Source: an uncultured Thiotrichaceae bacterium (lineage in GTDB: Bacteria; Pseudomonadota; Gammaproteobacteria; Thiotrichales; Thiotrichaceae). From it: a DNA stretch of 64,000 bases. Position numbers and translations under genes: made by a program. The stretch covers positions 48,683 through 112,682 of the forward strand of contig CALAMO010000016.1 of the NCBI GenBank assembly GCA_937925855.1, written 5' to 3'. The notes under the pieces are model-generated. The model was given only the letters and a program-made list of their open reading frames with translations, was not told the origin of the DNA and made no database searches. Shown here piece after piece: positions 9,826 to 19,223 of this stretch. Numbering within the stretch: the first letter of the stretch is position 1; each line of letters starts with the position of its first letter.

Positions 9826-11286
9826 TCAAAGCGCATCAAGCAGCGGATACAGCGCCTGATAGCGCGCATAAGCCGCCGCATAGGCGTCCTGCTGCTGCGT
9901 CTCCGGCTCCAGCGTGTGCGCAATAGCTGGTGGCGTACACACCGCTGCCGGATCAGCTCCGGTGGCAGCGATTAATCCCAGACGCGCCGCACCAAAGGCC
10001 GCACCAAAATCACCCTCAGCGGGCACATCCACCGGCATATCCAACACCGTCGCCAGCAGATTCAGCCAGTAGCGGGAGCGTGAACCACCACCAACGGCAG
10101 TCACGCGCGCCAGCTGAGTTCCCGCTGTTTGCAGCGCGCTGAGATTATCGCGAATCGCAAAGGCCACACCTTCCAGCACTGCCTGCGTTAGCACCTGCTG
10201 ATCGGACTGATGACTCAGTCCAACAAAAGCGGCGCGAATTTCAGCATTATTATGCGGCGTCCGCTCTCCTGCCAAATAAGGCAGAAAGCTCACCCCAGAG
10301 GGCGCGCGTAAACCATCGCCAAGCGCAGCAGTCAACTCAGCCGCAGGCCGGTCACACAACCTGGCGTACCAGTTAAGCGCATCGGTCGCCGCCAAAATTA
10401 CACCCATTTGATGCCAAGTTGCCGGCAGCGCATGGCAGAAGGTATGCACCGCGCTATCTGGGTTGGGCTGGTAGGCCGCGTTTGCGGCAAACAGCACCCC
10501 AGAAGTGCCGAGGGAAACAAACGCCTGTCCGGCTTGAATCGTGCCCATGCCACAGGCCGAGGCGGCATTATCACCACCACCGCCCGCAATCAGTACGGGC
10601 TGCGTGATGCCCCAGCGCTGCTGCAATTCTGCTCTTAACTGGCCGCTCACAGCGCTGCCTTCAACCAAGTCTGGCATCTGTTCACGCCGCATCGCGCTGG
10701 CCGCTAATAAGTCCTCTGACCAAGCGCGCTGGCCGACATCCAGCCACGCGGTGCCAGAAGCATCAGACAGGTCGGATACAGAGTCGCCGCTCAGCCACAG
10801 GCGCACATAGTCTTTGGGCAGCAGTACTTTAGCCACCCGCTCAAACAGCTGCGGCTCATACTCACGCACCCACAGCAGCTTGGGTGCGGTGAACCCAGGG
10901 AACACGATATTACCAGACTGTGCCCTAAACAGCGGATTGGCATCCAGTGCGGCGGCCTGTTCATGGCTGCGGGTATCATTCCATAACATACAGGGGCGTA
11001 ATACCTGATCCGCCTGATCCAATAGCGTCGCTCCGTGCATCTGACCGGATAGCCCGATACCCCGCACGGCGGCCAGCGCCTGTGGGTGGCTTTGCTTCAG
11101 CGCATCCAAGGTGCTTGCCGTTGCGCTAAGCCAGTGCGCAGGGTTTTGCTCTGACCAGCCGGGGTGTGGGCGGGATACCTCCAAGGCGCTGCTGGCAGAA
11201 GCGACAATGGACGGCTGCCCCGCAGACGGCTCATCGATTAAGACACTTTTCACCCCCGAGGTGCCAACATCAATCCCTAAAAACAT
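9826..11286 (-). CDS. xylB: xylulokinase
   Basis: 486 residues, a full FGGY-family sugar kinase. It starts MFLGIDVGTSGVKSVLID (phosphate loop), has GIGLSGQMHGATLLD near residue 77 and the C-terminal TAVGGGSRSRYWLNLLATVL ATP-binding motif near residue 395. These match XylB more closely than glycerol or gluconate kinases. It phosphorylates D-xylulose made by XylA. It is the fourth gene of the leftward operon headed by the ROK regulator, 24 bases after the FG-GAP protein gene, while xylA is in the divergent operon. Confidence 0.93.
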   Translation of the reverse strand: MFLGIDVGTSGVKSVLIDEPSAGQPSIVASASSALEVSRPHPGWSEQNPAHWLSATASTLDALKQSHPQALAAVRGIGLSGQMHGATLLDQADQVLRPCMLWNDTRSHEQAAALDANPLFRAQSGNIVFPGFTAPKLLWVREYEPQLFERVAKVLLPKDYVRLWLSGDSVSDLSDASGTAWLDVGQRAWSEDLLAASAMRREQMPDLVEGSAVSGQLRAELQQRWGITQPVLIAGGGGDNAASACGMGTIQAGQAFVSLGTSGVLFAANAAYQPNPDSAVHTFCHALPATWHQMGVILAATDALNWYARLCDRPAAELTAALGDGLRAPSGVSFLPYLAGERTPHNNAEIRAAFVGLSHQSDQQVLTQAVLEGVAFAIRDNLSALQTAGTQLARVTAVGGGSRSRYWLNLLATVLDMPVDVPAEGDFGAAFGAARLGLIAATGADPAAVCTPPAIAHTLEPETQQQDAYAAAYARYQALYPLLDAL

Positions 11287-11310
11287 AAGCTCTCCTGTCT
11301 TCCAGCCATG

Positions 11311-12978
11311 CTAGTCAGCGGCTTCAGGGTACCAATACCGTACCCGGTCACTGCCCTTTTCAATGAGCGCAAACTGATTGGCAAATAAACGATACGGCGC
11401 ACTCCAGCTGCCATCAGGCCATTGAATACGCACCTGCGCCCGTTCGGCCACGCCCAGCCCAATATGCACAAAACCCATGTGGCCAGAGGCATGACCGCCG
11501 CCGACCTGGATTTTCCGAATCTGCGTGAGATTACCGGTTTTAATAGCAATTGTCGCCCCGAGTGCGAAGTGATTGTGACCGGGCTGGCGCACTTCCAGCT
11601 GCAGCCAGTTACCCATCGGGCGTACACCCCAGTCGGTGAGCGCGCCGCGATTTCTAAATACGCTCACGGGGGCCGCACGATTCACCACGATTAAATCCAG
11701 CAGGCCATCACTATTAAAATCGGCAACCGCCGCACCACGCCCACGCCGATCCAGCGCAATGCCCGCCGCCAGTCCGGCTTCTTTAAAGCGCTGATCAAAC
11801 TGCCCTAACAATAGATTATCCGGGTCGAAGGCGGTGAAATCTGGCATGCTTTCCACATTGCCTTTGGCGATATACAAATCAAGGCGGGCATCATTATTAA
11901 AGTCAGCAAATTCAGCATGCCAGCCGGTGGAAGGTCGTAAATCGTCACCGGTATAGGGTCGGTGAGCGGTCGCGCCACGCTCCAGCGCAATGTCACGATA
12001 CACCGGGCGATCTTCCTCCGCCTCATCATCCAAGATCTGGATGCGGGTATCCCCCATCGAGGTCAGCACATACTCCGGGTAACCGTCGCCGTTTAAATCA
12101 CCCTCGGCAATCCCCATGCCCCAGATCATCACCCGTTCCCAACCTTCGTAGCGGGTATAGCGCCTAGGCGGGCGACCCGGCGGCACATGCCACAGCTGCT
12201 CCTCACCGCCACGATAATAATGCCGGTCATTCGAGATGCGCAGCGCCGCCTCACCCGTTTTATTCCAGTCCGTGAATAGCATAGACAGCGCACAGTGACC
12301 GGGGGTAAGCGCCATGGGTTCTGAATAGTTCGGTAGAGCCCGGGACACGGGTACAGCAGAATCAGCCGCCGCGCCGCTCGTCAGTGGCCGCAGCAGCGCA
12401 TTGTCCGCACAGGTTCCCCAAGGTGAACCCGGTGCTGAACGATCCACATAATTCCCAAAGGCCAAGGTCGGAAACATGGACTCGGCCTCAAAGGTGGCGC
12501 TGAATGCGGTTGTCCAGGCCTTACCACCGTCGAACTGCCAGGCTTTATTCACCTTAGTGAACTGGCAGTCCTTTTCACCGCGCAGCAGAATATTGCGCCC
12601 CACCCGCAGCAGCACCAAATCCAGCCGACCATCATTATCCATATCAAGTGGATAAGCGCCCAGAACCTTAGTCAGATCCCGCGCAGACAGATTCAAGGAC
12701 TGCGGCTGAAAGCGTAAGGCAGCGCCGGTCTCACTGCGATTAATAAACAGCTGGGCCGGGTGTTTCCCTCCGGCCAAAAACACATCCGGCTTGCGATCAT
12801 GATTGCAGTCGAAAGTGGCGATACCGCCGCCGACAAAATACTCCCACGGGCCGTCGTATTGATGGTTGATCCCAGCGCTGCCGGTTGCAGGCGCTAGTTT
12901 TGGAATATCAGCGGCGGCTTGCACCCCCAGGCTTAAACTACAGAGCAGCAGCCAGCCGCCAAAATGGCCCAGGCTCAT
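11311..12978 (-). CDS. exported CRTAC1-like FG-GAP/VCBS repeat protein with ASPIC/UnbV domain
   Basis: 555 residues. A signal peptide is visible at residues 1-22 (hydrophobic LLLCSLSLGVQA, cleavage near AxA). The body holds several FG-GAP/VCBS-type repeats with calcium-binding DxDxDG-like loops (DFNNDARLDLYIA, DFNSDGLLDLIVV), predicting a beta-propeller. The C-terminal ~70 residues (LQLEVRQPGHNHFALGA ... IQWPDGSW) match the ASPIC/UnbV domain found in CRTAC1-family proteins. Its ATG overlaps the stop of the di-heme protein by four bases, so the two are translationally coupled. Both are exported and may act together in the periplasm. Its function within a xylose operon is unknown. Confidence 0.82.
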   Translation of the reverse strand: MSLGHFGGWLLLCSLSLGVQAAADIPKLAPATGSAGINHQYDGPWEYFVGGGIATFDCNHDRKPDVFLAGGKHPAQLFINRSETGAALRFQPQSLNLSARDLTKVLGAYPLDMDNDGRLDLVLLRVGRNILLRGEKDCQFTKVNKAWQFDGGKAWTTAFSATFEAESMFPTLAFGNYVDRSAPGSPWGTCADNALLRPLTSGAAADSAVPVSRALPNYSEPMALTPGHCALSMLFTDWNKTGEAALRISNDRHYYRGGEEQLWHVPPGRPPRRYTRYEGWERVMIWGMGIAEGDLNGDGYPEYVLTSMGDTRIQILDDEAEEDRPVYRDIALERGATAHRPYTGDDLRPSTGWHAEFADFNNDARLDLYIAKGNVESMPDFTAFDPDNLLLGQFDQRFKEAGLAAGIALDRRGRGAAVADFNSDGLLDLIVVNRAAPVSVFRNRGALTDWGVRPMGNWLQLEVRQPGHNHFALGATIAIKTGNLTQIRKIQVGGGHASGHMGFVHIGLGVAERAQVRIQWPDGSWSAPYRLFANQFALIEKGSDRVRYWYPEAAD

Positions 12979-14570
12979 TCCAACACCAGCGTCTTTAAAA
13001 ACGCCACCACATCAAGCCGCGCAGCCTCGTCCAGCTTAAGGTAAGCGTCTCGCGCCGCTCGCCCAGCACCGCCGTGTGCCTGAATCACTTCATCCAGCGT
13101 GGTCATATCACCGCGATGGCCGTAAGGTGCGGTGGACGCAATGCCCCACAGCTCCGCCGTCATAAAGACATCACGCGCCACAAAGCGCTGAGATAACAGT
13201 TCATTGCTGAAAGCGCTAACTTCACTATCCGCAATCTTATGGCGCTTCAAGTCGCCAAACAGCGGCACCATCACCGCGCCCTGTGCGTTGCGTGGCAGGG
13301 TCTCACTCCATTCCAGCAGGGCGAGGTCGTAATGTGTAACTGCACTGACTTCTTGAGTCCTGAGTGTGCCCGCCATATCCCAGCGACCGGGATCGGCAAA
13401 CTTCAAGCTGTTTAAAGGCAGTGCTGGTTGATGACAAACCGCGCAGCCACTGCGGCTGAATAAACGCTCGCCGCGCAGTGCCGCCTGCTGCCAGCCCTTA
13501 TGCTCCGGTTGTTTGCGCTGCGGCGGGCGCAGCGTAGCTTGCCAAGCGACTAAGGCAGAAATATCTGCCGCCGACAGTTCATCCGCAATCTCATCCTCAT
13601 CAAAATCGGCTTCTCCTGTCCAGCGCGCACCGAAGCGTTCGCTGGCCTGCATACCGTGGTGGTGGTTCAAAGCATTAATACTGAACTGACGCAGGCTGGT
13701 CATCACGCCCTTTTGGCTAAATGGGCGGATGATTAAGTCGCTGTCCACGCCCTCGATTTGAGTTAAATCCAGCACGCCGTCGGAGTGGGCAGTAATGTCC
13801 CCAAACCTGACACCTTTAGTGATCAAGGCGGCCGTGATGGGCTGCTGCTGCGCCCGCGCCGCACGCAGCGTCGCAGCGCGAATAGCTTGTAAATCAGCAC
13901 TCATCTCACGCGCCAATAGCTCAATCAGTCCGGCCCCAAACAAATGATTAGTATTGCGCTCGTTAGAGAACTGCGGATCCAGGCTATCAAAGTCGGCGTG
14001 ATTAAAGCCCTCGGAGACAAAAACATTGGCCGCGAAATCACCGGCCCCACCGATGACTGGCTGGTGGTGACAGCTGCTACAGGCATTGGCGTCTAGCCCG
14101 GCGGTGCGAAAAAAACTCGTTTTGCTGGGCCGTTTGCGCCGCGTTGGGATAATGGCCTGTGTCGCCATTGGCCGACCTACACCGTCTGCGGTGGTAAAGC
14201 GGGCGGTAAAAAGCTGCTCACCGTACTGCGTTAACAGCTTCAACTGCTCGGCGCTGAGCGAACCCTGCCACATCGATAGTTCAGCCGGGCGCCGCACGGC
14301 TTGCTCTGCCCACGGCGGCCGTTCAGAGACGGCCTGCGGCGTGTGGGTTGATGTCGTGTGGCTTGCCCCATGGGTTGGCGTTGCTGCGGTGATCGTCGTC
14401 TGTGACGAGCTTGGCGGCGCTGGGTGGCTGACGGCGCTGCTCTGAGCGATAGTCGTTGGCGCTACCCAGGATAATGGCACCGCTTCAGCCGCCGCAGCCG
14501 TGACGACCCCGGGAAGAAATAACAGGTACACGCTGCCCAGCAAGCCAGCGCCCCGCTGCCGCGCCCTCAT
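12975..14570 (-). CDS. exported di-heme oxidoreductase (DHOR / DUF1111 family)
   Basis: 531 residues. A signal peptide covers about residues 1-30. A Ser/Thr/Pro/Ala-rich linker follows (about 40-90). Two c-type heme motifs are seen: CSSCH near residue 163 and CAVCH near residue 375. The GERLFSRSGCAVCHQPALPL block and the C-terminal ELWGIASTAPYGHRGDMTTLDEVIQAHGG block match the di-heme thiol-oxidoreductase-like family, distantly related to MauG/cytochrome c peroxidase. It overlaps the ROK regulator gene upstream by four bases and the FG-GAP gene downstream by four. The substrate is unknown; coupling to both neighbours suggests joint production with the FG-GAP protein under xylose control. Confidence 0.85.
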   Translation of the reverse strand: MRARQRGAGLLGSVYLLFLPGVVTAAAAEAVPLSWVAPTTIAQSSAVSHPAPPSSSQTTITAATPTHGASHTTSTHTPQAVSERPPWAEQAVRRPAELSMWQGSLSAEQLKLLTQYGEQLFTARFTTADGVGRPMATQAIIPTRRKRPSKTSFFRTAGLDANACSSCHHQPVIGGAGDFAANVFVSEGFNHADFDSLDPQFSNERNTNHLFGAGLIELLAREMSADLQAIRAATLRAARAQQQPITAALITKGVRFGDITAHSDGVLDLTQIEGVDSDLIIRPFSQKGVMTSLRQFSINALNHHHGMQASERFGARWTGEADFDEDEIADELSAADISALVAWQATLRPPQRKQPEHKGWQQAALRGERLFSRSGCAVCHQPALPLNSLKFADPGRWDMAGTLRTQEVSAVTHYDLALLEWSETLPRNAQGAVMVPLFGDLKRHKIADSEVSAFSNELLSQRFVARDVFMTAELWGIASTAPYGHRGDMTTLDEVIQAHGGAGRAARDAYLKLDEAARLDVVAFLKTLVLE

Positions 14571-15793
14571 GCTTCCACCTGACTGAATTGGTCGTCCAGC
14601 GCGCGCAGCGCAATCACGCTACAGCCTTGCAGGATTAGGGTTTCAGCGTCGCTAAAACAACTGAATGCGACGTGTTCACCGTTTAGCATTTTGCTATTCT
14701 GGCTGATCACTCGTCGAATCTCCGGTTCCAGCAGCTCAAACGCCAAGGTACCCCGGCCCACAAAAGCCACGGGAATAGGGTCAATCAGGGCAAACAGGCT
14801 GCGTAAGCCGTGGCCTAATGCTTGCCCAGCCTCACGGAACGCCTGTCTGGCGATGCTCTCGCCCTGTAGCGCATCTGCTAACACCGCATCAAAGGCGGCT
14901 GCTTCAAAGGCATCGAGTGACACGGTCGTCGCCTGCGCGGCAGTGGACTGCTGCGCACGCCGCCAAATGGCGTAGTCACCGGCATAGGCTTCGATACAGC
15001 CGCTCTGGCCACAGCGACAGGGCGCGCCCTCTGGCTGGTACACCATATGGCCAAATTCACCCGCTGAGGACTGGCGTCCAATAAAACGCTGGCCGCGCAG
15101 CATCAGGCCCATACCAATACCCTGTGCCATTAGCAGCACCGCAAAATCCTCAGCAAACCGCTCAGGATATTGCCAGCGCAGCGCCTCTACCATCATATTG
15201 CAGTCGTTACCGATCCAAACCGGCACGCCGAAAGCCTGTTGGAACAGCTGCCTAAGCCGCAGGCGTTTCAGCGGGGTAATTGGCGACCATAGCAGGGTTT
15301 CACCGCTGGCATCGACCACGCCCTGAATGCCCAGCGCAATATAACGCAGCGGCATGTCCGGTGTGCTGCCTCGGCTAATCAGATTATTCACCATCCGGGT
15401 CAGCGTGTAGCTGAGATCCGCCTCCGACAGTTGCAGGGTATTGACCGTGGACTCTGCCGAGGCGCAGCACGCACCAGTGTAATCCAACACCTTCGCAGAT
15501 AGCCGGTTAAAAGCAAAGCTCATCACGACAATACAGCCCGCCCTTGGATTCAGCGAGAGCGCGGCTTGGGGCCGACCCCGGCGGTTCTTAGCGCTGTCCA
15601 CAGCAGGATCTGCTGTATTTTGCAGGATGTTTTTCTGTAGCAGCCGCGCTGAAATGGTGGACACCGTCGCCGCCGACAAACCGGTTTGTTCGGTTATGTG
15701 AGTGCGTGACAAGGCGGACCGAGCACGCAAAGCTTGGAGGGTCAACCGTGTATTTTGGCGACGAATGTCATCAGTACGTTTTGGACTACTCAT
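14567..15793 (-). CDS. xylR: ROK-family transcriptional repressor, probably the xylose regulator
   Basis: 408 residues from ATG at 15793; a TTG at 15820 would add nine residues and cannot be excluded, as neither has a clear ribosome-binding site. The N-terminal winged helix-turn-helix (SRTHITEQTGLSAATVS) is about residues 30-46. The ROK sugar-binding domain has GNDCNMMVEALRW and the zinc site GHMVYQ ... CRCGQSGCIEAYAGD. It is divergent from xylF and heads the operon with xylB, so it most likely represses xylose genes and is released by xylose, as ROK-type XylR does in other bacteria. This is not the AraC-type XylR of enterobacteria. Confidence 0.85.
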   Translation of the reverse strand: MSSPKRTDDIRRQNTRLTLQALRARSALSRTHITEQTGLSAATVSTISARLLQKNILQNTADPAVDSAKNRRGRPQAALSLNPRAGCIVVMSFAFNRLSAKVLDYTGACCASAESTVNTLQLSEADLSYTLTRMVNNLISRGSTPDMPLRYIALGIQGVVDASGETLLWSPITPLKRLRLRQLFQQAFGVPVWIGNDCNMMVEALRWQYPERFAEDFAVLLMAQGIGMGLMLRGQRFIGRQSSAGEFGHMVYQPEGAPCRCGQSGCIEAYAGDYAIWRRAQQSTAAQATTVSLDAFEAAAFDAVLADALQGESIARQAFREAGQALGHGLRSLFALIDPIPVAFVGRGTLAFELLEPEIRRVISQNSKMLNGEHVAFSCFSDAETLILQGCSVIALRALDDQFSQVEA

Positions 15794-15860
15794 AGAGAAC
15801 AAATTTAATTCAATACTCAAAAAAATAAAAGCAAAATCGAAAATTTAAGCTAAAACCATG

Positions 15861-15889
15861 TTGACACGGAATTTTTTTTGCGTCACTAT
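15861..15889 (+). promoter_or_regulatory. probable xylF promoter
   Basis: TTGACA at 15861-15866 with a weaker -10, CACTAT, at 15884-15889 after 17 bases. The surrounding 150-base divergent region is very AT-rich, with a short TTTA-AGC-TAAA inverted repeat near 15844-15854. A weak -10 suits a regulated promoter. No clear long ROK operator palindrome was seen. Confidence 0.5.
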
Positions 15890-15944
15890 TTTTTTCGATA
15901 CCTGAAATAAATCAGGTCAATTTAAATCCCTGGAGGAAAGTTTC

Positions 15945-16985
15945 ATGAAAAAATTACTCTCAGTCATGGTAGGTGCCGCCCTGCTAGCCTCATTCAGTAC
16001 GGCTGCTATCGCCAAAGACAAAATCATTGGTGTCTCCTGGTCAAACTTCCAAGAAGAGCGCTGGAAAACTGATGAAGCCGCAATGAAGGAAGCGATCGAA
16101 GCCGCCGGTGATAAGTACATTTCAGCCGATGCACAATCGTCAGCCGCCAAGCAGCTGGCCGATGTGGAAAGTCTGATTGCCCAGGGGGCTAATGCGCTAA
16201 TTATTCTCGCGCAGGACGCCAGTGCGATTGGCCCGGCGGTTGAAAAAGCTATCGCAGAAGACATTCCAGTGGTGGGCTATGATCGCCTGATTGAAAATAA
16301 GGATGCGTTCTACATTACCTTCGATAATAAAGAAGTCGGCAGGATGCAAGCTCGCGCTGTCCTGGCCGCCCAGCCAGAAGGTAACTATGCGTTTATTAAA
16401 GGCTCTTCAGCTGATCCGAACGCAGACTTCCTATTCTCGGGCCAGATGGAAGTGTTGAAAGAAGCCATGGACGCCGGTAAAGTCAAAAACGTCGGCGAAG
16501 CCTATACCGACGGCTGGAAGCCAGAAAATGCTCAGAAAAATATGGAACAAATTCTGACCAAAAACGATAACAAGGTGGACGCCGTTGTGGCCTCTAACGA
16601 TGGTACCGCCGGAGGCGTTGTTGCAGCCCTTGATGCTCAGGGTATGGCAGGTTCAGTGCCCGTATCAGGTCAGGATGGTGATCACGCCGCACTGAACCGG
16701 GTTGCACTCGGCACACAAACGGTTTCGGTCTGGAAAGATGCGCGTGATCTAGGCAAAAATGCAGCGTCTATCGCCGCGATGTTAGCCGACGGTAAAGCCA
16801 TGGCTGATATTCCAGGCGCAGTCCAGTGGGCAGATGGCCCGAACAAGGTCGAGATGAACGCGGTCTTCTTAGCGCCCGTACCGGTAACCGTAGACAATCT
16901 GAACGATGTGATTGATGCGGGCTGGGTGGCAAAGGACGTGGTATGTCAAGGTGTGAAAGCAGGCTCAGTCGCAGCCTGTGATTGA
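15945..16985 (+). CDS. xylF: D-xylose ABC transporter, periplasmic binding protein
   Basis: 346 residues. The signal peptide MKKLLSVMVGAALLASFSTAAIA is followed by KDKIIGVSW, the start of a type I periplasmic binding domain. The SNFQEERWKTDEAAMKEA region and GYDRLIENKDAFYITFDN match XylF and predict a sugar-binding cleft. A strong ribosome-binding site, CTGGAGGAAAG, precedes the ATG. It is the first gene of the rightward xylose operon. A stem-loop just after its stop may let it be made in excess over the membrane components. Confidence 0.95.
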   Translation: MKKLLSVMVGAALLASFSTAAIAKDKIIGVSWSNFQEERWKTDEAAMKEAIEAAGDKYISADAQSSAAKQLADVESLIAQGANALIILAQDASAIGPAVEKAIAEDIPVVGYDRLIENKDAFYITFDNKEVGRMQARAVLAAQPEGNYAFIKGSSADPNADFLFSGQMEVLKEAMDAGKVKNVGEAYTDGWKPENAQKNMEQILTKNDNKVDAVVASNDGTAGGVVAALDAQGMAGSVPVSGQDGDHAALNRVALGTQTVSVWKDARDLGKNAASIAAMLADGKAMADIPGAVQWADGPNKVEMNAVFLAPVPVTVDNLNDVIDAGWVAKDVVCQGVKAGSVAACD

Positions 16986-17001
16986 TTTCCTCCGAGCTAT
17001 T

Positions 17002-17024
17002 GGGATGGCTTTTTAAGCCGTCCC
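17002..17024 (+). terminator. stem-loop between xylF and xylH
   Basis: GGGATGGCTT pairs with AAGCCGTCCC (one G-U pair) across a three-base loop and is followed by TTTGG. It starts 17 bases after the xylF stop. A partial terminator or RNA-stabilising hairpin here is common after binding-protein genes. Confidence 0.55.
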
Positions 17025-17073
17025 TTTGGTTCACAGACTGAACGTTTTAAAGTGACCCGATCAGGAGCACCCG

Positions 17074-18387
17074 ATGAGTGATTCGCAGCAGGCATCATCG
17101 CCGGATACTGCCAGCGTGGTAACGCTGAATCCATTGGCCCGTTTTGTACAGGCCACCGAACTTGATACCCGCATGCTGGGTATGCTGGGGGCTATGCTAC
17201 TGATTTGGGTCGGCTTTGACTTGCTCTCCGGCGGGCTGTTTTTAACGCCGCGTAACCTGTGGAATTTATCCGTACAATCGGCCTCAGTCGCAGTCATGGC
17301 AACAGGTATGGTCTTGGTCATTGTCACCCGTCATATTGACCTATCAGTCGGTTCCATGCTCGGTGTGATCGCCATGCTGATGGCGGTTACCCAGGCGGAA
17401 ATTTTACCTAGCCTGATCGGTTTTGATCACCCCCTGACCTGGATGATTGCGCTGGCCTTGGGCGTTTTTTGCGGTGTGATCATCGGTGCTTTTCAAGGCT
17501 ATATTATCGCCTACCTCAGCGTCCCGGCATTTATTGTCACGCTTGGCGGGCTGTTGGTCTGGCGCGGCGCCGCTTGGTGGGTCACTTCTGGGCGCACGGT
17601 CGCCCCGATGGACAGCAATTTTCGATTAATGGGTGGCGGGCCGCTAGGTTCCATTGGGGAAACAGCCAGCTGGTTAGTCGGTCTGCTGATTTGTGGTGGC
17701 ATTATCCTATTAATACTCAACGGGCGCAGACAGCGGAAGCGCTTTAATTTTCCGCTACGCCCGCCGTGGGCCGAAGGCTTTCTGATGGCGACGGGTTGCG
17801 CTATTGTCCTGGGCATTACCGCCGTGATGAATGCCTATCCGTGGCCGAAACGCACCGCCGCTAAATTTGCGGAAGCGAATGGCATTGTCGTACCGGACGG
17901 TGGCCTGATTATCGGCCATGGCTTCGCGGTACCGGTGATTCTGGCGATTGTCGTCGGACTGGTCATGACCTTTATCGCAACGCGCACCCGCTTTGGGCGC
18001 TATGTGTTCGCGATTGGCGGCAACCCAGAGGCGGCTGAACTCGGCGGTATTAATACGCGCTGGGTCACGATGAAAATTTTCATGCTCATGGGCGCGCTGT
18101 GTGCCATTGCTGCGGCTATCTCTACCGCGCGCTTGAATGCGGCGACCAATGCACAAGGCACATTGGATGAATTATTAGTCATCGCGGCGGCGGTGATTGG
18201 CGGCACCTCACTGGCTGGTGGCGTGGGGACGGTGGTCGGTGCCATGCTGGGCGCGCTGCTAATGCAATCCTTACAGTCCGGCATGGTCTTACTCGGCGTC
18301 GATACGCCGCTACAGAATATTGTAGTGGGCTGCGTCCTGGTTTTTGCGGTCTGGCTAGACACGCTCTACCGCAAACATACGGCTTAA
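17074..18387 (+). CDS. xylH: xylose ABC transporter, membrane permease
   Basis: 437 residues with about ten transmembrane segments, of the RbsC/XylH permease family. Hallmarks are [15 protein letters not shown] near residue 87, the [21 protein letters not shown] segment, and [12 protein letters not shown], the cytoplasmic EAA-like loop that contacts the ATPase, near residue 312. The central AT-poor stretch [17 protein letters not shown] is a cytoplasmic loop that makes it longer than the enterobacterial protein. It has an AGGAG-type ribosome-binding site and lies 88 bases after xylF. Confidence 0.93.
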   Translation: MSDSQQASSPDTASVVTLNPLARFVQATELDTRMLGMLGAMLLIWVGFDLLSGGLFLTPRNLWNLSVQSASVAVMATGMVLVIVTRHIDLSVGSMLGVIAMLMAVTQAEILPSLIGFDHPLTWMIALALGVFCGVIIGAFQGYIIAYLSVPAFIVTLGGLLVWRGAAWWVTSGRTVAPMDSNFRLMGGGPLGSIGETASWLVGLLICGGIILLILNGRRQRKRFNFPLRPPWAEGFLMATGCAIVLGITAVMNAYPWPKRTAAKFAEANGIVVPDGGLIIGHGFAVPVILAIVVGLVMTFIATRTRFGRYVFAIGGNPEAAELGGINTRWVTMKIFMLMGALCAIAAAISTARLNAATNAQGTLDELLVIAAAVIGGTSLAGGVGTVVGAMLGALLMQSLQSGMVLLGVDTPLQNIVVGCVLVFAVWLDTLYRKHTA

Positions 18388-18400
18388 GGGAGACTTTAGC

Positions 18401-19219
18401 ATGACACAAACCGCTCACACGCATACTGATTCAAAGCACGCCGCAGATTCAGAGCAAGTGCCGTTGGTCGACATGCGCGCCATGTCGATTTCCTTTGGGG
18501 GCATTCATGCGGTAGACAATGCCTCAGCGAATTTATACGGCGGCGAAGTGGTCGCCCTGCTCGGCCATAATGGCGCGGGCAAATCAACCTTCATTAAGCT
18601 GCTCTCTGGCGCCTATCCGCGAGATAAAGGCCAGATTTTTATCAATGGCGCAGAAGTGGCGATCGACAATCCGCGTGATGCTAAAGCCTTAGGTATTGAA
18701 ACAATCTATCAGACTCTGGCGTTAGCCGATAATATTGATACCGCCGCTAATTTGTACCTGGGGCGCGAGTTACGCACGGCCTGGGGCACGCTGGATGATG
18801 TCGCGATGGAATCCGAAGCGCGGAAGGTGATGGGCCGTCTCAATCCACGGTTCCAACGCTTCAAGGAACCGGTTAAATCGCTGTCTGGCGGCCAGCGTCA
18901 GTCCGTCGCCATTGCCCGCGCCATTTTGTTCAATGCTCGCATCCTGATTATGGATGAGCCGACGGCAGCACTGGGGCCACAGGAAACCGAACAGGTCGGC
19001 GAACTCATCAAGCAGCTGAAAGCAGAAGGTATTGGTATCTTTTTGATTAGCCATGATATTCACGATGTCTTCGATCTAGCGGATCGGGTGACGGTGATGA
19101 AAAACGGGCGGATTGTTGGTACCGCACGCACCCATGATGTGACGAAAGACGAGGTGCTCGGCATGATTATTCTCGGTAAGTGTCCGCCTGCGGCCATCCC
19201 CGGGCCGGGAGCAAGCTGA
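18401..19219 (+). CDS. sugar ABC transporter ATPase, single-domain XylG-like
   Basis: 272 residues with one nucleotide-binding domain: Walker A GHNGAGKS at 55-62, signature LSGGQRQ near 165, Walker B ILIMDEP near 184, and the H-loop histidine in LISHD near 212. Canonical XylG has two such domains (about 500 residues); this one has one, like the FrcA-type ATPases. It would act as a homodimer. It starts 13 bases after xylH, so it serves the XylFH transporter. There is no broken second half in the following DNA, so this looks like the native form and not a truncation. Confidence 0.88.
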   Translation: MTQTAHTHTDSKHAADSEQVPLVDMRAMSISFGGIHAVDNASANLYGGEVVALLGHNGAGKSTFIKLLSGAYPRDKGQIFINGAEVAIDNPRDAKALGIETIYQTLALADNIDTAANLYLGRELRTAWGTLDDVAMESEARKVMGRLNPRFQRFKEPVKSLSGGQRQSVAIARAILFNARILIMDEPTAALGPQETEQVGELIKQLKAEGIGIFLISHDIHDVFDLADRVTVMKNGRIVGTARTHDVTKDEVLGMIILGKCPPAAIPGPGAS

Positions 19220-19223
19220 CCGC

